Source: Pannonibacter indicus (GTDB lineage Bacteria; Pseudomonadota; Alphaproteobacteria; Rhizobiales; Stappiaceae). Taken from it: a stretch of DNA of 64,000 nt. A program made the translations under genes and the position numbers. Positions within the stretch are counted from its first letter, which is position 1. The number at the start of each line of letters is the position of its first letter. The notes under the pieces are model-generated. The model did no database searches, was not told the origin of the DNA, and saw nothing but the letters and a program-made list of their open reading frames with translations. The stretch spans positions 22,242 to 86,241 of the forward strand of contig NZ_LIPT01000013.1 of assembly GCF_001418225.1 (NCBI RefSeq). The letters run 5' to 3'. Below are positions 46,120-54,103 of this stretch, in pieces.

Positions 46120-46838
46120 CGGATCATACTTCTTCCGGCCAACCTGCTGCGCGTAACCGCACGCCGCGCCCGCGCACCCGCACGGCACGCAGCATGGGAA
46201 CTGCGGCGCAGAACGAGGATGGCAATCTCAGCCGCATTCAGGAACTGAACCGCAGCCGCCTTCTGGATGCGGCGCTGGCCGAGTTCTCCCGGCTTGGCTT
46301 TTCCGGCGCAACTCTCGAAGCAATTGCGGGCGGGGCGGGCATGTCCAAGTCGAACCTGCTCTATTACTTCCGCTCCAAGACAGAGATTTACGAGGCGGTT
46401 CTGGCCTATATTCTCGAGGTCTGGCTTGCCCCCTTGCGCCGTCTTGATCCGGAGGGCGATCCAGCCTCAGAACTGACCGCCTATATCCGCCAGAAGCTGC
46501 AGATGTCCGCCGACCTGCCGGAAGCCTCCCGCCTCTTTGCCAACGAAGTGTTGCAGGGGGCCCCGCGCATCCGCAAGGTGCTGGAGGAGGATCTCAAGGA
46601 ACTGGTGCGCGAGAAGGCCGGTGTCATCCGGCACTGGATGAACAAGGAGCTGATCCGGCCTGCCGATCCGGTGCATCTCATCTTCATGATCTGGGCCATG
46701 ACCCAGCACTATGCCGATTTCGAAACCCAGATCCGCATAGTCACGGGAAAAACGCTCGATGACCCGGAGTTCCGGGAAGGGGCGGCAGAGACAGTCTGCG
46801 GGCTGGTGCTGTCCGCTCTGGGGCTGAAACCGGCCTGA
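46116..46838 (+). CDS. TetR-family regulator, RutR-like (second of tandem pair)
   Basis: 240 aa. It begins in the last codon of the first regulator. A 45-residue Arg/Thr/Pro-rich head precedes the HTH (LLDAALAEFSRLGFSGATL, AGGAGMSKSNLLYYFRSKTEIY). The ligand domain contains LFANEVLQGAPRI and LIFMIWAMTQHYADFETQIR, then VTGKTLDD, very close to E. coli RutR. So both genes are RutR paralogues and this is the likelier orthologue. Such pairs may form two sensors with different ligands or a heterodimer. Terminator 25 bp after the stop. Confidence 0.9.
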   Translation: MTDHTSSGQPAARNRTPRPRTRTARSMGTAAQNEDGNLSRIQELNRSRLLDAALAEFSRLGFSGATLEAIAGGAGMSKSNLLYYFRSKTEIYEAVLAYILEVWLAPLRRLDPEGDPASELTAYIRQKLQMSADLPEASRLFANEVLQGAPRIRKVLEEDLKELVREKAGVIRHWMNKELIRPADPVHLIFMIWAMTQHYADFETQIRIVTGKTLDDPEFREGAAETVCGLVLSALGLKPA

Positions 46839-46862
46839 AAGGGATACGGCTGAAACGCGAAA

Positions 46863-46892
46863 GGCTGCGGCGCCAGTGGCAGCGCCGCAGCC
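46863..46892. terminator. Hairpin terminator after the RutR-like pair
   Basis: GGCTGCGGCGC (46863-46873), eight-base loop, GCGCCGCAGCC (46882-46892): 11 perfect pairs. CTTG follows, so the T-tract is weak. It lies between convergent genes and may stop both. Confidence 0.65.
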
Positions 46893-46971
46893 CTTGCAGG
46901 AGGTCAGGTGGCTTGAGAGACCGTGGGGAGTGTCAGGGCGGGGATCTCCTGACGGGATGGGCGGTCAACAC

Positions 46972-47295
46972 TCAGCTCTTCTTCTTGTGAAGCGCCGTAC
47001 CGGTGGAACCGGTGGCGGAGTTGCTGGCAGCCTTCTGCTGCATCTGCCCGCTGGCAGACGTGCCGGAGGTGGCCTTTGCTGTGGATGTGGCGGCCGTCTT
47101 GGCGCTGGTCTTCTTCAGAAGCGCGCTGCCGGATGAGGCCGTGGTGGACGATGTCTTCTTCAGCATCTGCGACTGGTGCTGTGCAGGTGTTCCCGTATCC
47201 GCCCGCTTCACCGTGGTGGCTGCGAATGCGCCGCCTGCCATGGTGGCAAGGAAAGAAGCGGCAAGGACCGGGGCAATCATCTTCTGCAGTTTCAT
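46972..47295 (-). CDS. Small secreted Lys/Ser/Thr/Ala-rich low-complexity protein
   Basis: 107 aa from the ATG at 47295 (AGGAGTTGGTGAA upstream). Signal peptide MKLQKMIAPVLAASFLATMA then GGAFAATT. The mature chain of about 82 residues is almost only A, S, T, K, G, Q, with the recurring units QMLKKTSS, SALLKKTSAKT, QMQQKAAS and TALHKKKS, roughly one basic cluster per 12-18 residues. It has no Cys and no family I recognise. It is likely periplasmic or extracellular, highly basic and disordered; a role in binding anionic cell-surface polymers is only a guess. Divergent from arfB. Confidence 0.65.
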   Translation of the reverse strand: MKLQKMIAPVLAASFLATMAGGAFAATTVKRADTGTPAQHQSQMLKKTSSTTASSGSALLKKTSAKTAATSTAKATSGTSASGQMQQKAASNSATGSTGTALHKKKS

Positions 47296-47526
47296 TTCAC
47301 CAACTCCTGGGTTATCAGGCCATAAGGACCTGCAGGAAGCATCCGCCTTGCCCGGAGCGGCGTGTGGAGCGCTGTGGGGGAGGGCTTCGCTGGCCGATCC
47401 GGAAGGCAAGATCAGCATCCACCTTTCCGGGCATTCTGCCAAGCTATTGCTTTATTAAATCTTTTTAAGATTGGTGCGCGCAATTCCGCCGCAATCCAGG
47501 CGGACGGGAGCAAAGGAGGCGGGACT

Positions 47527-47979
47527 ATGGCGGAAGATAACGGCATACCGCCGCGCGGCCGCATTCCCGTGACCGGGCGGCTCTTCATCGAAGAAGCGGA
47601 CCTGCGCGAGGATTTCATCCGCGCCTCCGGTCCGGGCGGGCAGAACGTCAACAAGGTTTCGACAGCCGTGCAGTTGCGCTTTAATCTTGCCGGCAATACC
47701 AGCCTGCCGGAGGATGTGAAGGCACGTGCAGCAGAGCTCGCAGGCAGCCGCCTGACGCGCAGCGGCGAAATCATCATCCAGGCCGACCGGTTCCGCACCC
47801 AGCAGATGAACCGGGACGACGCGCTGGCTCGCCTGATCGAGCTTCTCGCCCGCGCCGCCCACCGCGGCAAGCCCCGCAAGGCGACCCGGCCGACGCTTGC
47901 CTCCAAACGCCGCCGCGTAGAAGGCAAGAAGCACCGCGGCACGATCAAGAAGATGCGCGGCAGCGGGCCGGTGGAGTAG
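47527..47979 (+). CDS. arfB: Alternative ribosome-rescue peptidyl-tRNA hydrolase ArfB (YaeJ)
   Basis: 150 aa from the ATG at 47527 (GGAGGCGGGACT upstream). Class-I release-factor-like domain with GGQ at 37-39 in ASGPGGQNVNKV, and a C-terminal Lys/Arg tail (RGKPRKATRPTLASKRRR, KKHRG) that threads into the empty mRNA channel. ArfB releases peptides from non-stop ribosomes. Length (about 140-150) and tail are complete. A small hairpin, AATCTT-TTT-AAGATT (47458-47472), lies in the divergent promoter. Confidence 0.95.
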   Translation: MAEDNGIPPRGRIPVTGRLFIEEADLREDFIRASGPGGQNVNKVSTAVQLRFNLAGNTSLPEDVKARAAELAGSRLTRSGEIIIQADRFRTQQMNRDDALARLIELLARAAHRGKPRKATRPTLASKRRRVEGKKHRGTIKKMRGSGPVE

Positions 47980-48324
47980 GGGATGGGCTATAGACTGGCG
48001 TTCTATAACTCATGAAGGGCGCGGTTTGTGGGCTATGGAAGGCTTTTGACCTTGAGGCCGGGGCAAAGACTGCCAGTGGAATGACCAGCGTCAAGGGGCT
48101 GTCCTGCAAGGGCTCGGCGCAAAAGCTCCGGTACCAGGACGCTGCAAGGCCGCCGGGATCGGAACAGCTCCAGCTGCCCGTGTAGTGAATGACGCCAGCG
48201 GGAGCTTGCAGCAATGCGGGCTCTTCGCGCATCCATGCCGCACCGGCCACAGCCCGGAACGGCAAGCCATATAGGCTTCCTGCAAACGCCGGGCCGCACC
48301 GGCCTCCGTTTCAAACGCCTTCGG

Positions 48325-48432
48325 GTCCCGCCGGTTGGTCTGCGCAATCAACTCTGCCGTTCGCCCGGCGTCCCAGCTGTCGAGAAAGTCGTTGAGCAGA
48401 TCGATGATGATGATGAGACAATGTGAAGCCAT
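48325..48432 (-). pseudogene. Remnant of an isochorismatase-like cysteine hydrolase N-terminus
   Basis: From an ATG at 48432 the frame reads MASHCLIIIIDLLNDFLDSW then DAGRTAELIAQTN, which matches the opening of isochorismatase-family hydrolases (hydrophobic strand, D-LNDF with the catalytic Asp). After about 35 residues the similarity stops, and neither the Lys nor the Cys of the catalytic triad appears in any frame downstream. The run of ATGATGATG encodes the four isoleucines. I judge it a decayed fragment. Confidence 0.45.
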
Positions 48433-48463
48433 GGCGCGAAACAACCGCAGCACCGAGTCATCG

Positions 48464-48519
48464 ATGTGACGGGCGGCATGTGACGGGTGATATGCAACGG
48501 GCAGCATGTGACAGGCGGC
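48464..48519. repeat. Four-copy 14-bp tandem repeat
   Basis: ATGTGACGGGCGGC, ATGTGACGGGTGAT, ATGCAACGGGCAGC and ATGTGACAGGCGGC follow each other without gaps at 48464, 48478, 48492 and 48506. Nine of 14 columns are invariant. No coding role seen. Confidence 0.8.
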
Positions 48520-48685
48520 GGCGCTTCGGCAGCAATCTCATTGCATATAAATAAGTTCCATAATATATCTTATCCGATATTTGTGCGTAGCAGCCCTCTA
48601 GTATGCCAAACCCCACTTGGGCCAGTTAGAGATGCGGCCCTTGCCGTCCGTCTGACGCTGGTCAATGTCAATGTTGGAAGGAAGA

Positions 48686-48729
48686 CTGGTCCCGGCTCGC
48701 GCTGGGCTTGGCCGGATGACGATGGAAAG
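48686..48729 (-). repeat. Decayed REP-like unit D
   Basis: ACTGGTCCCGG ... GGCCGGATGACGATGGAAAGG aligns with unit C (ACCGGTCCCGG ... GTCCGGGATGACGATGGAGAGG), with substitutions mainly in the middle. Same orientation as unit C. It has no partner unit nearby. Confidence 0.6.
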
Positions 48730-48746
48730 GTGCTGTATGAGGCAGC

Positions 48747-49400
48747 TCACTCTTCCATTCCCTCCACGCCCTGCAAGGCGGCCCGTGCGGCGGAGATAGA
48801 GTGGCCGGCGCGGCACATGGCGGCCATGTCCTTGCGGTCCTTGCCGCGGCGGGTCTCCGGGCTCTCGTCCTGGTGGCCCTTGCGCCACGGCCCGAGCCTG
48901 CGGCGCTGCGCAAAGCGGCGTGCAGCGCTGACGTCCGACGTTTCGTCCTGATCCAGTACCGCATCGATCATCTGCCGGGTGACGCCTTTGGCGCCCAGCT
49001 GCGCGGCGATCTTGCGCGTGGAGGCTCCCTTGCGGCGCAGGATGGCGAGTTTGGTTTCGGCAAAGCTGCGGTCGTTCACCAGACCGCTGCGGCTGCACTT
49101 GTCCAGCACCGCCTCGATCATCGGCACATAGACGCTTGCATCCGTGCCATGGTGGCGGGCGGCGCGGGAAACCTTGCGCTCCAGCACGAGCCGCAGATTG
49201 GCCAGCGACGTGGCATAGCGCTCCAGATAGGCCAGGGCCTGCCGTGTGAGGCGCTCCTGCGTCGGAATGCGCGGCGCCCGGCGTTGCGCCTTGCCGCCAG
49301 CGGACCTTGTAGACAAGGGCCTTGCAGACGCCAGGCTTTCGTCACTGCGGCCGTCTGTCCGGGCGCTGGCCGGATGGTCCTGCGCGCCGTCATCGGCCAT
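48747..49400 (-). CDS. recX: Recombination regulator RecX
   Basis: 217 aa from the ATG at 49400 (GGAGGGCTTC upstream). After a poorly conserved 50-residue head come the RecX three-helix repeats: ALAYLERYATSLANLRLVLERKV in two parts, IEAVLDKCSRSGLVNDRSFAETKLAILRRKGAS in parts, and IAAQLGAKGVTRQMIDAVLD. A Lys/Arg/Glu-rich tail follows. RecX caps RecA filaments and limits recombination. recA is not adjacent. Longer than typical enterobacterial RecX (about 165 aa), as common in alphaproteobacteria. Confidence 0.85.
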   Translation of the reverse strand: MADDGAQDHPASARTDGRSDESLASARPLSTRSAGGKAQRRAPRIPTQERLTRQALAYLERYATSLANLRLVLERKVSRAARHHGTDASVYVPMIEAVLDKCSRSGLVNDRSFAETKLAILRRKGASTRKIAAQLGAKGVTRQMIDAVLDQDETSDVSAARRFAQRRRLGPWRKGHQDESPETRRGKDRKDMAAMCRAGHSISAARAALQGVEGMEE

Positions 49401-49491
49401 GAAGCCCTCCGAAAATCCGTTCCATACCAATCAAGGTATTGGAAATGTTGGATTTTTCAAGAGTAAAATGGCCTCATCTGACCGGAGGGCA

Positions 49492-51060
49492 TCAGTGCCC
49501 TCCACCGCCGCCCGTATTGAGTTTTGGCTTTTCGACAAAGAAGATGGCGGCCAGCAGGCAGATGAACAGCAGGGTCAGCAGCATGAACATGTCGATGAAG
49601 GACATGATGAAGGCCTGCTGGGTGACCATGCCCTTCACCGCATTGAGGGCCGCTGTGGGGGCGGCATCGCCCAGCGGCGCATAGGCCTGCGTCAGCATGG
49701 ACATGGTTTCCTGCACCGGCTCACGGGCGCCATTGACGCTTTCGGCCAAGCGCTCGTAGTGGAAGGCACGCCGCTCGGTCAGGAAGGAGTTGATCAGCGC
49801 AAGACCCACGGCACCGCCGAGGTTCCGCGTCAGATTGAACAGGCCGGAGGCGTTCTTGATCATCTTCGGCGGCAGCATGCCAAGGGCGATGTTGTTGATC
49901 GGCACCATGCACAGCATCAGGGAGCAGCCGCGCAGGATCTGCGGCAGCAGCAGCTCGTAGAAATCCCAGTCCTGCGTAAGCCCGGTGACAATATAGGTGC
50001 CGAGCGCAAAGCCGCCGAAGCCGATGCCCATCATCACGCGCGGATCGAGCACGCTCATCAGCCGTCCTGCGATGGGGGCTGTCAGGAACATGGCAAGGCC
50101 GCTGACGAACATGGTCTCACCGATCTGCAGCGCGGTATAGCCGCGGATGCCGGAGAGATAGACTGGATAGAGATAGGTCAGGCCATAGAGTCCGATGCCC
50201 ATGACGAAGCTGAACAGGCTTCCCATTGCGAAGTTCTTGTTGCCAAAGGCACGCAAATCCGCAACCGGCTCATCCACCGTAAAGGCCCGGTAGAAGAACA
50301 GCAGCGCGGCGGCACCCGAGAGCACGGAGAACAGGACGATATGCTCGCTCTGGAACCAGTCGTCATTGGTCCCCTCCTCCAGCACATATTCGAGCGACCC
50401 GAGGAACACCGCCATGGCGGCAAAGCCAGTCCAGTCGAACTTGTCGAGAAGGCTCATGTCCGGCTCATCAAAGTCGATCAGCGTAATGGCGGCAATCGTC
50501 ACGAAGATGCCGGGAATGACGTTGATCAGGAACAGCCAGTGCCAGGACATGAAGTCGGTGAGATAGCCGCCCAGCGTCGGGCCAATGGTCGGGGCCAGCG
50601 TTGCGACGAGGCCGATGATCGGCGACACGATGCTGAATTTCTCACGCGGGAAGATCAGATAGGCCGTCGCGAAGACGGTAGGGATCATGCCGCCGCCGAG
50701 AAATCCCTGCAGCGTGCGCCAGAGGATCATTTCGTTGATCGTCGTGGCCGTGGCGCACATGAAGCTCATGGCGGTGAAGCCGCCAGCGGAGATGGCAAAC
50801 ATCCAGCGGGTCGAGAGCATGCGCGACAGATAGCCGGACAGCGGGATCATGATCACTTCGGCGATCAGATAGCTCGTCTGCACCCACGGAATTTCATCGC
50901 TGGAGGCGCCGAGCCCGGCCTGGATCTCCGACAGGGAGGCCGAGACGATCTGGATGTCCAGGATCGCCATGAACATGCCGAAGACCATGCACAGGAAGGT
51001 CAGCATCCTGCGCGTGGTCACGACGGGTTGGGCCGGAACGGCCATTGTTGCGTCTGTCAT
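49492..51060 (-). CDS. DHA2-family MFS multidrug efflux permease (EmrB-like)
   Basis: 522 aa with about 14 membrane spans. FLCMVFGMFMAILDIQIVSA (span 1), the DHA2 motif WVQTSYLIAEVIMIPLSGYL, motif A-like LSRMLSTRWMFAIS, motif C in GPTLGGYLTDFMSWHWLFLI. Proton-driven drug export working with an HlyD partner and an outer membrane channel. It lies 33 bp after the EmrA-like gene and both are under the TetR-type operator at 52442. It ends in a His/Gly-rich tail (NTGGGGGH), reminiscent of a metal-binding tag. Confidence 0.93.
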   Translation of the reverse strand: MTDATMAVPAQPVVTTRRMLTFLCMVFGMFMAILDIQIVSASLSEIQAGLGASSDEIPWVQTSYLIAEVIMIPLSGYLSRMLSTRWMFAISAGGFTAMSFMCATATTINEMILWRTLQGFLGGGMIPTVFATAYLIFPREKFSIVSPIIGLVATLAPTIGPTLGGYLTDFMSWHWLFLINVIPGIFVTIAAITLIDFDEPDMSLLDKFDWTGFAAMAVFLGSLEYVLEEGTNDDWFQSEHIVLFSVLSGAAALLFFYRAFTVDEPVADLRAFGNKNFAMGSLFSFVMGIGLYGLTYLYPVYLSGIRGYTALQIGETMFVSGLAMFLTAPIAGRLMSVLDPRVMMGIGFGGFALGTYIVTGLTQDWDFYELLLPQILRGCSLMLCMVPINNIALGMLPPKMIKNASGLFNLTRNLGGAVGLALINSFLTERRAFHYERLAESVNGAREPVQETMSMLTQAYAPLGDAAPTAALNAVKGMVTQQAFIMSFIDMFMLLTLLFICLLAAIFFVEKPKLNTGGGGGH

Positions 51061-51093
51061 GTTGCGTCCGCAGCCCTTCTGGGGCGCCCCCTG

Positions 51094-52398
51094 TCAGCGG
51101 GCGCTCGCGGTCTTGCTGCCGGGAAGGCCCGTGATCCGCGTGCCGGTGCGGGTATCAACTTCCACGACCACCGACATGCCGGGACGCAGCACGGAAGCAC
51201 CCTCCTCGCTTACCGGAACAGAAATGCGCACCGGTATGCGCTGCACCACCTTGGTGAAGTTGCCCGTGGCATTTTCGGACGGCAGCAGGCTGAAGACGGA
51301 GCCGGTCGCCGGGGACAGGCTCTTCACCGTGCCGTGCAGCTCAAGCTGCGGGTAGGCATCGACGGTCACCTTCACTGAAGCGCCGGGCTGGATGGCATCC
51401 ATCTGGGTTTCCTTGAAATTGGCGTCAATACGGGCATCGGCCAGAGGCACGATGGAGGCGACGCGGCTGCCAGTCTGCAGTAGCGAGCCCACCTGCACTG
51501 CCCGGTTGCCGACGACACCGGAAACCGGTGCCCGCACCACGGTGAAGTCCAGATCCCGTTCGGCCTTTTCCAGCGCCGTGCGAGCGGAGGCTACGGCCCG
51601 CTCAGCCTCCTTCTTCTGGCTCTCCAGCACCGCCACGTTGGCTTCGGCGACCGAGACGGCCGCCTTGCTGCTGGCGACCGTGGCAGAGGCATCGCGCATG
51701 TTGGCAAGAGCCGTGTCCAGAGAGGCCTGGCTCGACACCTTGCCCGCAGTCAGTTTCACCTGGCGCTCGTAACTTGCCTTTGCCTCGATGGCGCGGGCTT
51801 CAGCCGCTTCGACAGACGCCCTCGCCTGCTCGACGGAGGCTTGGCTGGCGATGATCTGGCGGGCAATACGCTCCACCGTCGCTTCGGCGCTGGCCACATT
51901 GTCCTTTGCGGACTGCACGGCCAGCCGGTAATCGCCATCATCAATGCGGGCGATCACCTGCCCTGCGTCCACATGCTGGTTGTCGGCCACCTCGATGCTG
52001 ACGACATAGCCCGACACCTTGGACAGAACCGTGGTGATATCGGCCGAAACATAGGCATCGTCGGTCGAGGCCATGAAGCGGCCATGGGTCCACCAGCCAT
52101 AGCCCTCATAGGCACCGGCCGCGGCGGCAAGGAGCAGGATGACCCGTATGACCTTGCCCGCCTTGCCCTTCTCCTTCGCTGTGCTGCCGCCCTCGCCGGC
52201 CTGCTGGCCGGTGGCAGGCTGCGGGTCTCCATGGGCATTCCGGGCACGGGTGGGGGATGGTGCTTCCGGGCTGCCAGCGGGAGACCCGCTGCCATCCGCC
52301 GCGGGTGCAGCCGCGCGGCGTTCCTCTCCGCTGCCGGTGGGGGTACGGGAAGCGGGAGATTGGGTTTCTGTCTTGAGAAGTGTGGCAGTGCTGGTCAC
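51094..52398 (-). CDS. EmrA-like HlyD-family efflux adaptor
   Basis: 434 aa from a GTG at 52398. I reject the in-frame ATG at 52434 because it overlaps the -10 box of the promoter at 52432-52462 and has no ribosome binding site. A Pro/Ala/Gly-rich cytoplasmic head of about 85 residues precedes one membrane span (VIRVILLLAAAAGAYEGYGW). Then come the lipoyl-like half GYVVSIEVADNQHVDAGQVI, a long coiled-coil hairpin and the closing barrel (VVRAPVSGVVGNRAV, then VPLADARIDANFKETQM). Forms a tripartite pump with the permease downstream. Confidence 0.9.
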   Translation of the reverse strand: MTSTATLLKTETQSPASRTPTGSGEERRAAAPAADGSGSPAGSPEAPSPTRARNAHGDPQPATGQQAGEGGSTAKEKGKAGKVIRVILLLAAAAGAYEGYGWWTHGRFMASTDDAYVSADITTVLSKVSGYVVSIEVADNQHVDAGQVIARIDDGDYRLAVQSAKDNVASAEATVERIARQIIASQASVEQARASVEAAEARAIEAKASYERQVKLTAGKVSSQASLDTALANMRDASATVASSKAAVSVAEANVAVLESQKKEAERAVASARTALEKAERDLDFTVVRAPVSGVVGNRAVQVGSLLQTGSRVASIVPLADARIDANFKETQMDAIQPGASVKVTVDAYPQLELHGTVKSLSPATGSVFSLLPSENATGNFTKVVQRIPVRISVPVSEEGASVLRPGMSVVVEVDTRTGTRITGLPGSKTASAR

Positions 52399-52431
52399 GG
52401 CGGGGGGAGCCTTCGTTGTGTGCCTTTCGCA

Positions 52432-52462
52432 CATAAATAGCTTGACTGAACGGTTCGGTCAA
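52432..52462 (-). promoter_or_regulatory. Promoter and overlapping TetR operator of the efflux operon
   Basis: On the minus strand TTGACC (52462-52457), 17 bp, TATTTA (52439-52434): a near-consensus sigma-70 promoter. The spacer is filled by a palindrome with arms TTGACTGAAC and GTTCGGTCAA (one mismatch) around a central base at 52452. A repressor bound there would block RNA polymerase. The TetR gene is encoded divergently 140 bp away, so the site probably also controls it. Confidence 0.82.
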
Positions 52463-52601
52463 TAGATGTTTTGGAAGGGCGGCCCTCCGGAAAAGGCCCA
52501 TCCCCCACAGAAATCATGGCACCTTCCGGGTGGAATTTGACAGAGGGACCTTCCCGAACCTACGTAGGGGCAACGCCGCTGCAACAGAGCTGAAACGGAT
52601 C

Positions 52602-53252
52602 ATGACTGCACAGGACGCCCACCAGGTGGACGGAGACAAGTCCGGCCAGCCCGCCAATGCCAAACGCAACCAGATTCTGGACGGCGCACGCCGTGTGTTC
52701 CGCGCCAATGGCTTTGATGGGGCCAGCATGGAAACCATAGCCCGTGAGGCCGGGGTGTCGAAGGGCACGCTCTATGTCTATTTCGACAGCAAGGAAGCCC
52801 TGTTCAAGGCGCTGATCCTGAAGGACCGGCAGCTTCAGCCCGAGCATTGCATCACGGATCTGGATGACAGCGCACCGCTTGAGGACGCGCTCATGCGGCT
52901 TGGCATCGTCTATCTTTCACGGATGATACTGCCCGAAACCATCTCGACCCTGCGCATGGTGATGGGAGCATCGGAGAAGTTCCCCGAATTTGGCGCCCTG
53001 CTCTATGAGGAAGGCCCGAAGAAGGGCATCCGCCACCTGAAGCAATTCCTGCTGCACCGGCAGGAGATCGGCCAGATCACGGACTGCGACCTGGAACTGG
53101 CGGCGAGCCAGTTTCTGGATCTTTGCATCTCCGGCACCATGCGGCGCATGCTGCTGACCTCAGGCTCGGCGCCCTCTCAGGCCGAGCAGCAGGCAATCAT
53201 CGCTTCAGCCGTGCGCGTGTTCATGAAGTCCTATGCAGTGAGCAACGGCTAA
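52602..53252 (+). CDS. TetR-family repressor of the divergent efflux operon
   Basis: 216 aa from the ATG at 52602. HTH: ILDGARRVFRANGFDGASME, then IAREAGVSKGTLYVYFDSKEALF, the standard TetR DNA-binding domain. The C-terminal part (EKFPEFGALLYEEGPKKGI, CISGTMRRMLLT) matches the AcrR/TetR_C_7-like group that regulates efflux. It is divergent from emrA/emrB-like genes with the operator at 52442. The ligand is unknown, probably a pump substrate. Confidence 0.9.
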   Translation: MTAQDAHQVDGDKSGQPANAKRNQILDGARRVFRANGFDGASMETIAREAGVSKGTLYVYFDSKEALFKALILKDRQLQPEHCITDLDDSAPLEDALMRLGIVYLSRMILPETISTLRMVMGASEKFPEFGALLYEEGPKKGIRHLKQFLLHRQEIGQITDCDLELAASQFLDLCISGTMRRMLLTSGSAPSQAEQQAIIASAVRVFMKSYAVSNG

Positions 53253-53269
53253 CAGGAGCTGGAGCCCGG

Positions 53270-54103
53270 TCAGTCCGAAGAGCCGGGCGCCGCTCCCCCG
53301 CCTGCCAGCTTGATCACCATGCCGTCGTAGGCAGGTTCCACATGCGGCGGAAGCTCACGGCAGAGCGTGGCATAGTCCATGTCGTTGTGCATGTTGGTGA
53401 GGATGGCGCGCGCCGGCTTCAGGCTGGCGATCCAGTGCAGCGCATCGTCCAGCGAGAAATGGCTGGGATGCGGCGTGCGGCGCAGGGCATCGATGATGAA
53501 CAGCCGCAGACCGGCGAACCGGGCCACTTCTCTTTCGGGAATCTCCGATACATCAGGTAGATAGACCACATCTTGAAAGCGGAACGCGAGGGAATCGATT
53601 TCCCCGTGATGCACCCGGATGGGCTGGAAGGCGATCGGTCCGCCTGCTCCGCCGATCACGGTTTCCTCTCCTGCCGTCAACCGCCGCTCGTCCAGGATCG
53701 GCGGATAGGAGGAGCCGGGCGGTGTGGTGAAACAGTAGTCGAAGGCCTCATGCGCGCGGGCCGAGGTGGGCTCATCCATGTAGACGGGCACCTTCATGCG
53801 GTTGCGCAGCGCCAGCATCCTCAGGTCATCGATGCCATGCAGGTGATCGGCATGGGCATGGGTATAGATCACCGCATCCAGATATCCTGCCCCGGCGTCG
53901 AGCAATTGGGCGCGCATGTCCGGCCCGGTGTCGATGAGAACCGTTGTCTCGCCCCCCTCGCCTTTCTGGCGCACCAGCAGAGCACAGCGGCGGCGGCGGT
54001 TGCGCGGCTCGGCCGGGTCACAGCATCCCCAGTCGTCACCAAGGCGCGGCACGCCCCCTGATGATCCGCAGCCGAGGATGGTGATCTCCAGCTCTGCGCT
54101 CAT
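53270..54103 (-). CDS. MBL-fold metallo-hydrolase (PhnP-like)
   Basis: 277 aa. ITILGCGSSGGVPRLGDDWG opens the fold, with THAHADH at 81-87 as the dinuclear metal site. HHGEIDSLAFRF, YLPDVSEIPE and TNMHNDMDY supply later ligands. The CGSSGGVPR and CDPAEPRNRRRRCALLV segments place it near PhnP-type cyclic phosphodiesterases. The true substrate is unknown. It overlaps tatD by 4 bp. A metallo-hydrolase next to tatD and metG is conserved in this order. Confidence 0.88.
   Translation of the reverse strand: MSAELEITILGCGSSGGVPRLGDDWGCCDPAEPRNRRRRCALLVRQKGEGGETTVLIDTGPDMRAQLLDAGAGYLDAVIYTHAHADHLHGIDDLRMLALRNRMKVPVYMDEPTSARAHEAFDYCFTTPPGSSYPPILDERRLTAGEETVIGGAGGPIAFQPIRVHHGEIDSLAFRFQDVVYLPDVSEIPEREVARFAGLRLFIIDALRRTPHPSHFSLDDALHWIASLKPARAILTNMHNDMDYATLCRELPPHVEPAYDGMVIKLAGGGAAPGSSD

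Larger units (their letters stand above)
47980..48746. other. 767-bp region without an intact gene
   Basis: No open frame here resembles a complete protein. It holds a gene remnant (48325-48432), a four-copy 14-bp tandem repeat (48464-48519), an AT-rich patch (about 48539-48585, unusual in this GC-rich DNA) and a decayed REP-like unit (48686-48729). It looks like a decaying stretch between arfB and recX. Confidence 0.6.

Noticed and set aside
48033..48347. Arg-rich 104-codon minus-strand frame
   Set aside because: Shadow of the decayed region with no similarity in any part; overlaps the isochorismatase-like remnant in another frame.
48464..48519. CRISPR-like array
   Set aside because: 14-bp units without spacers; an ordinary short tandem repeat.
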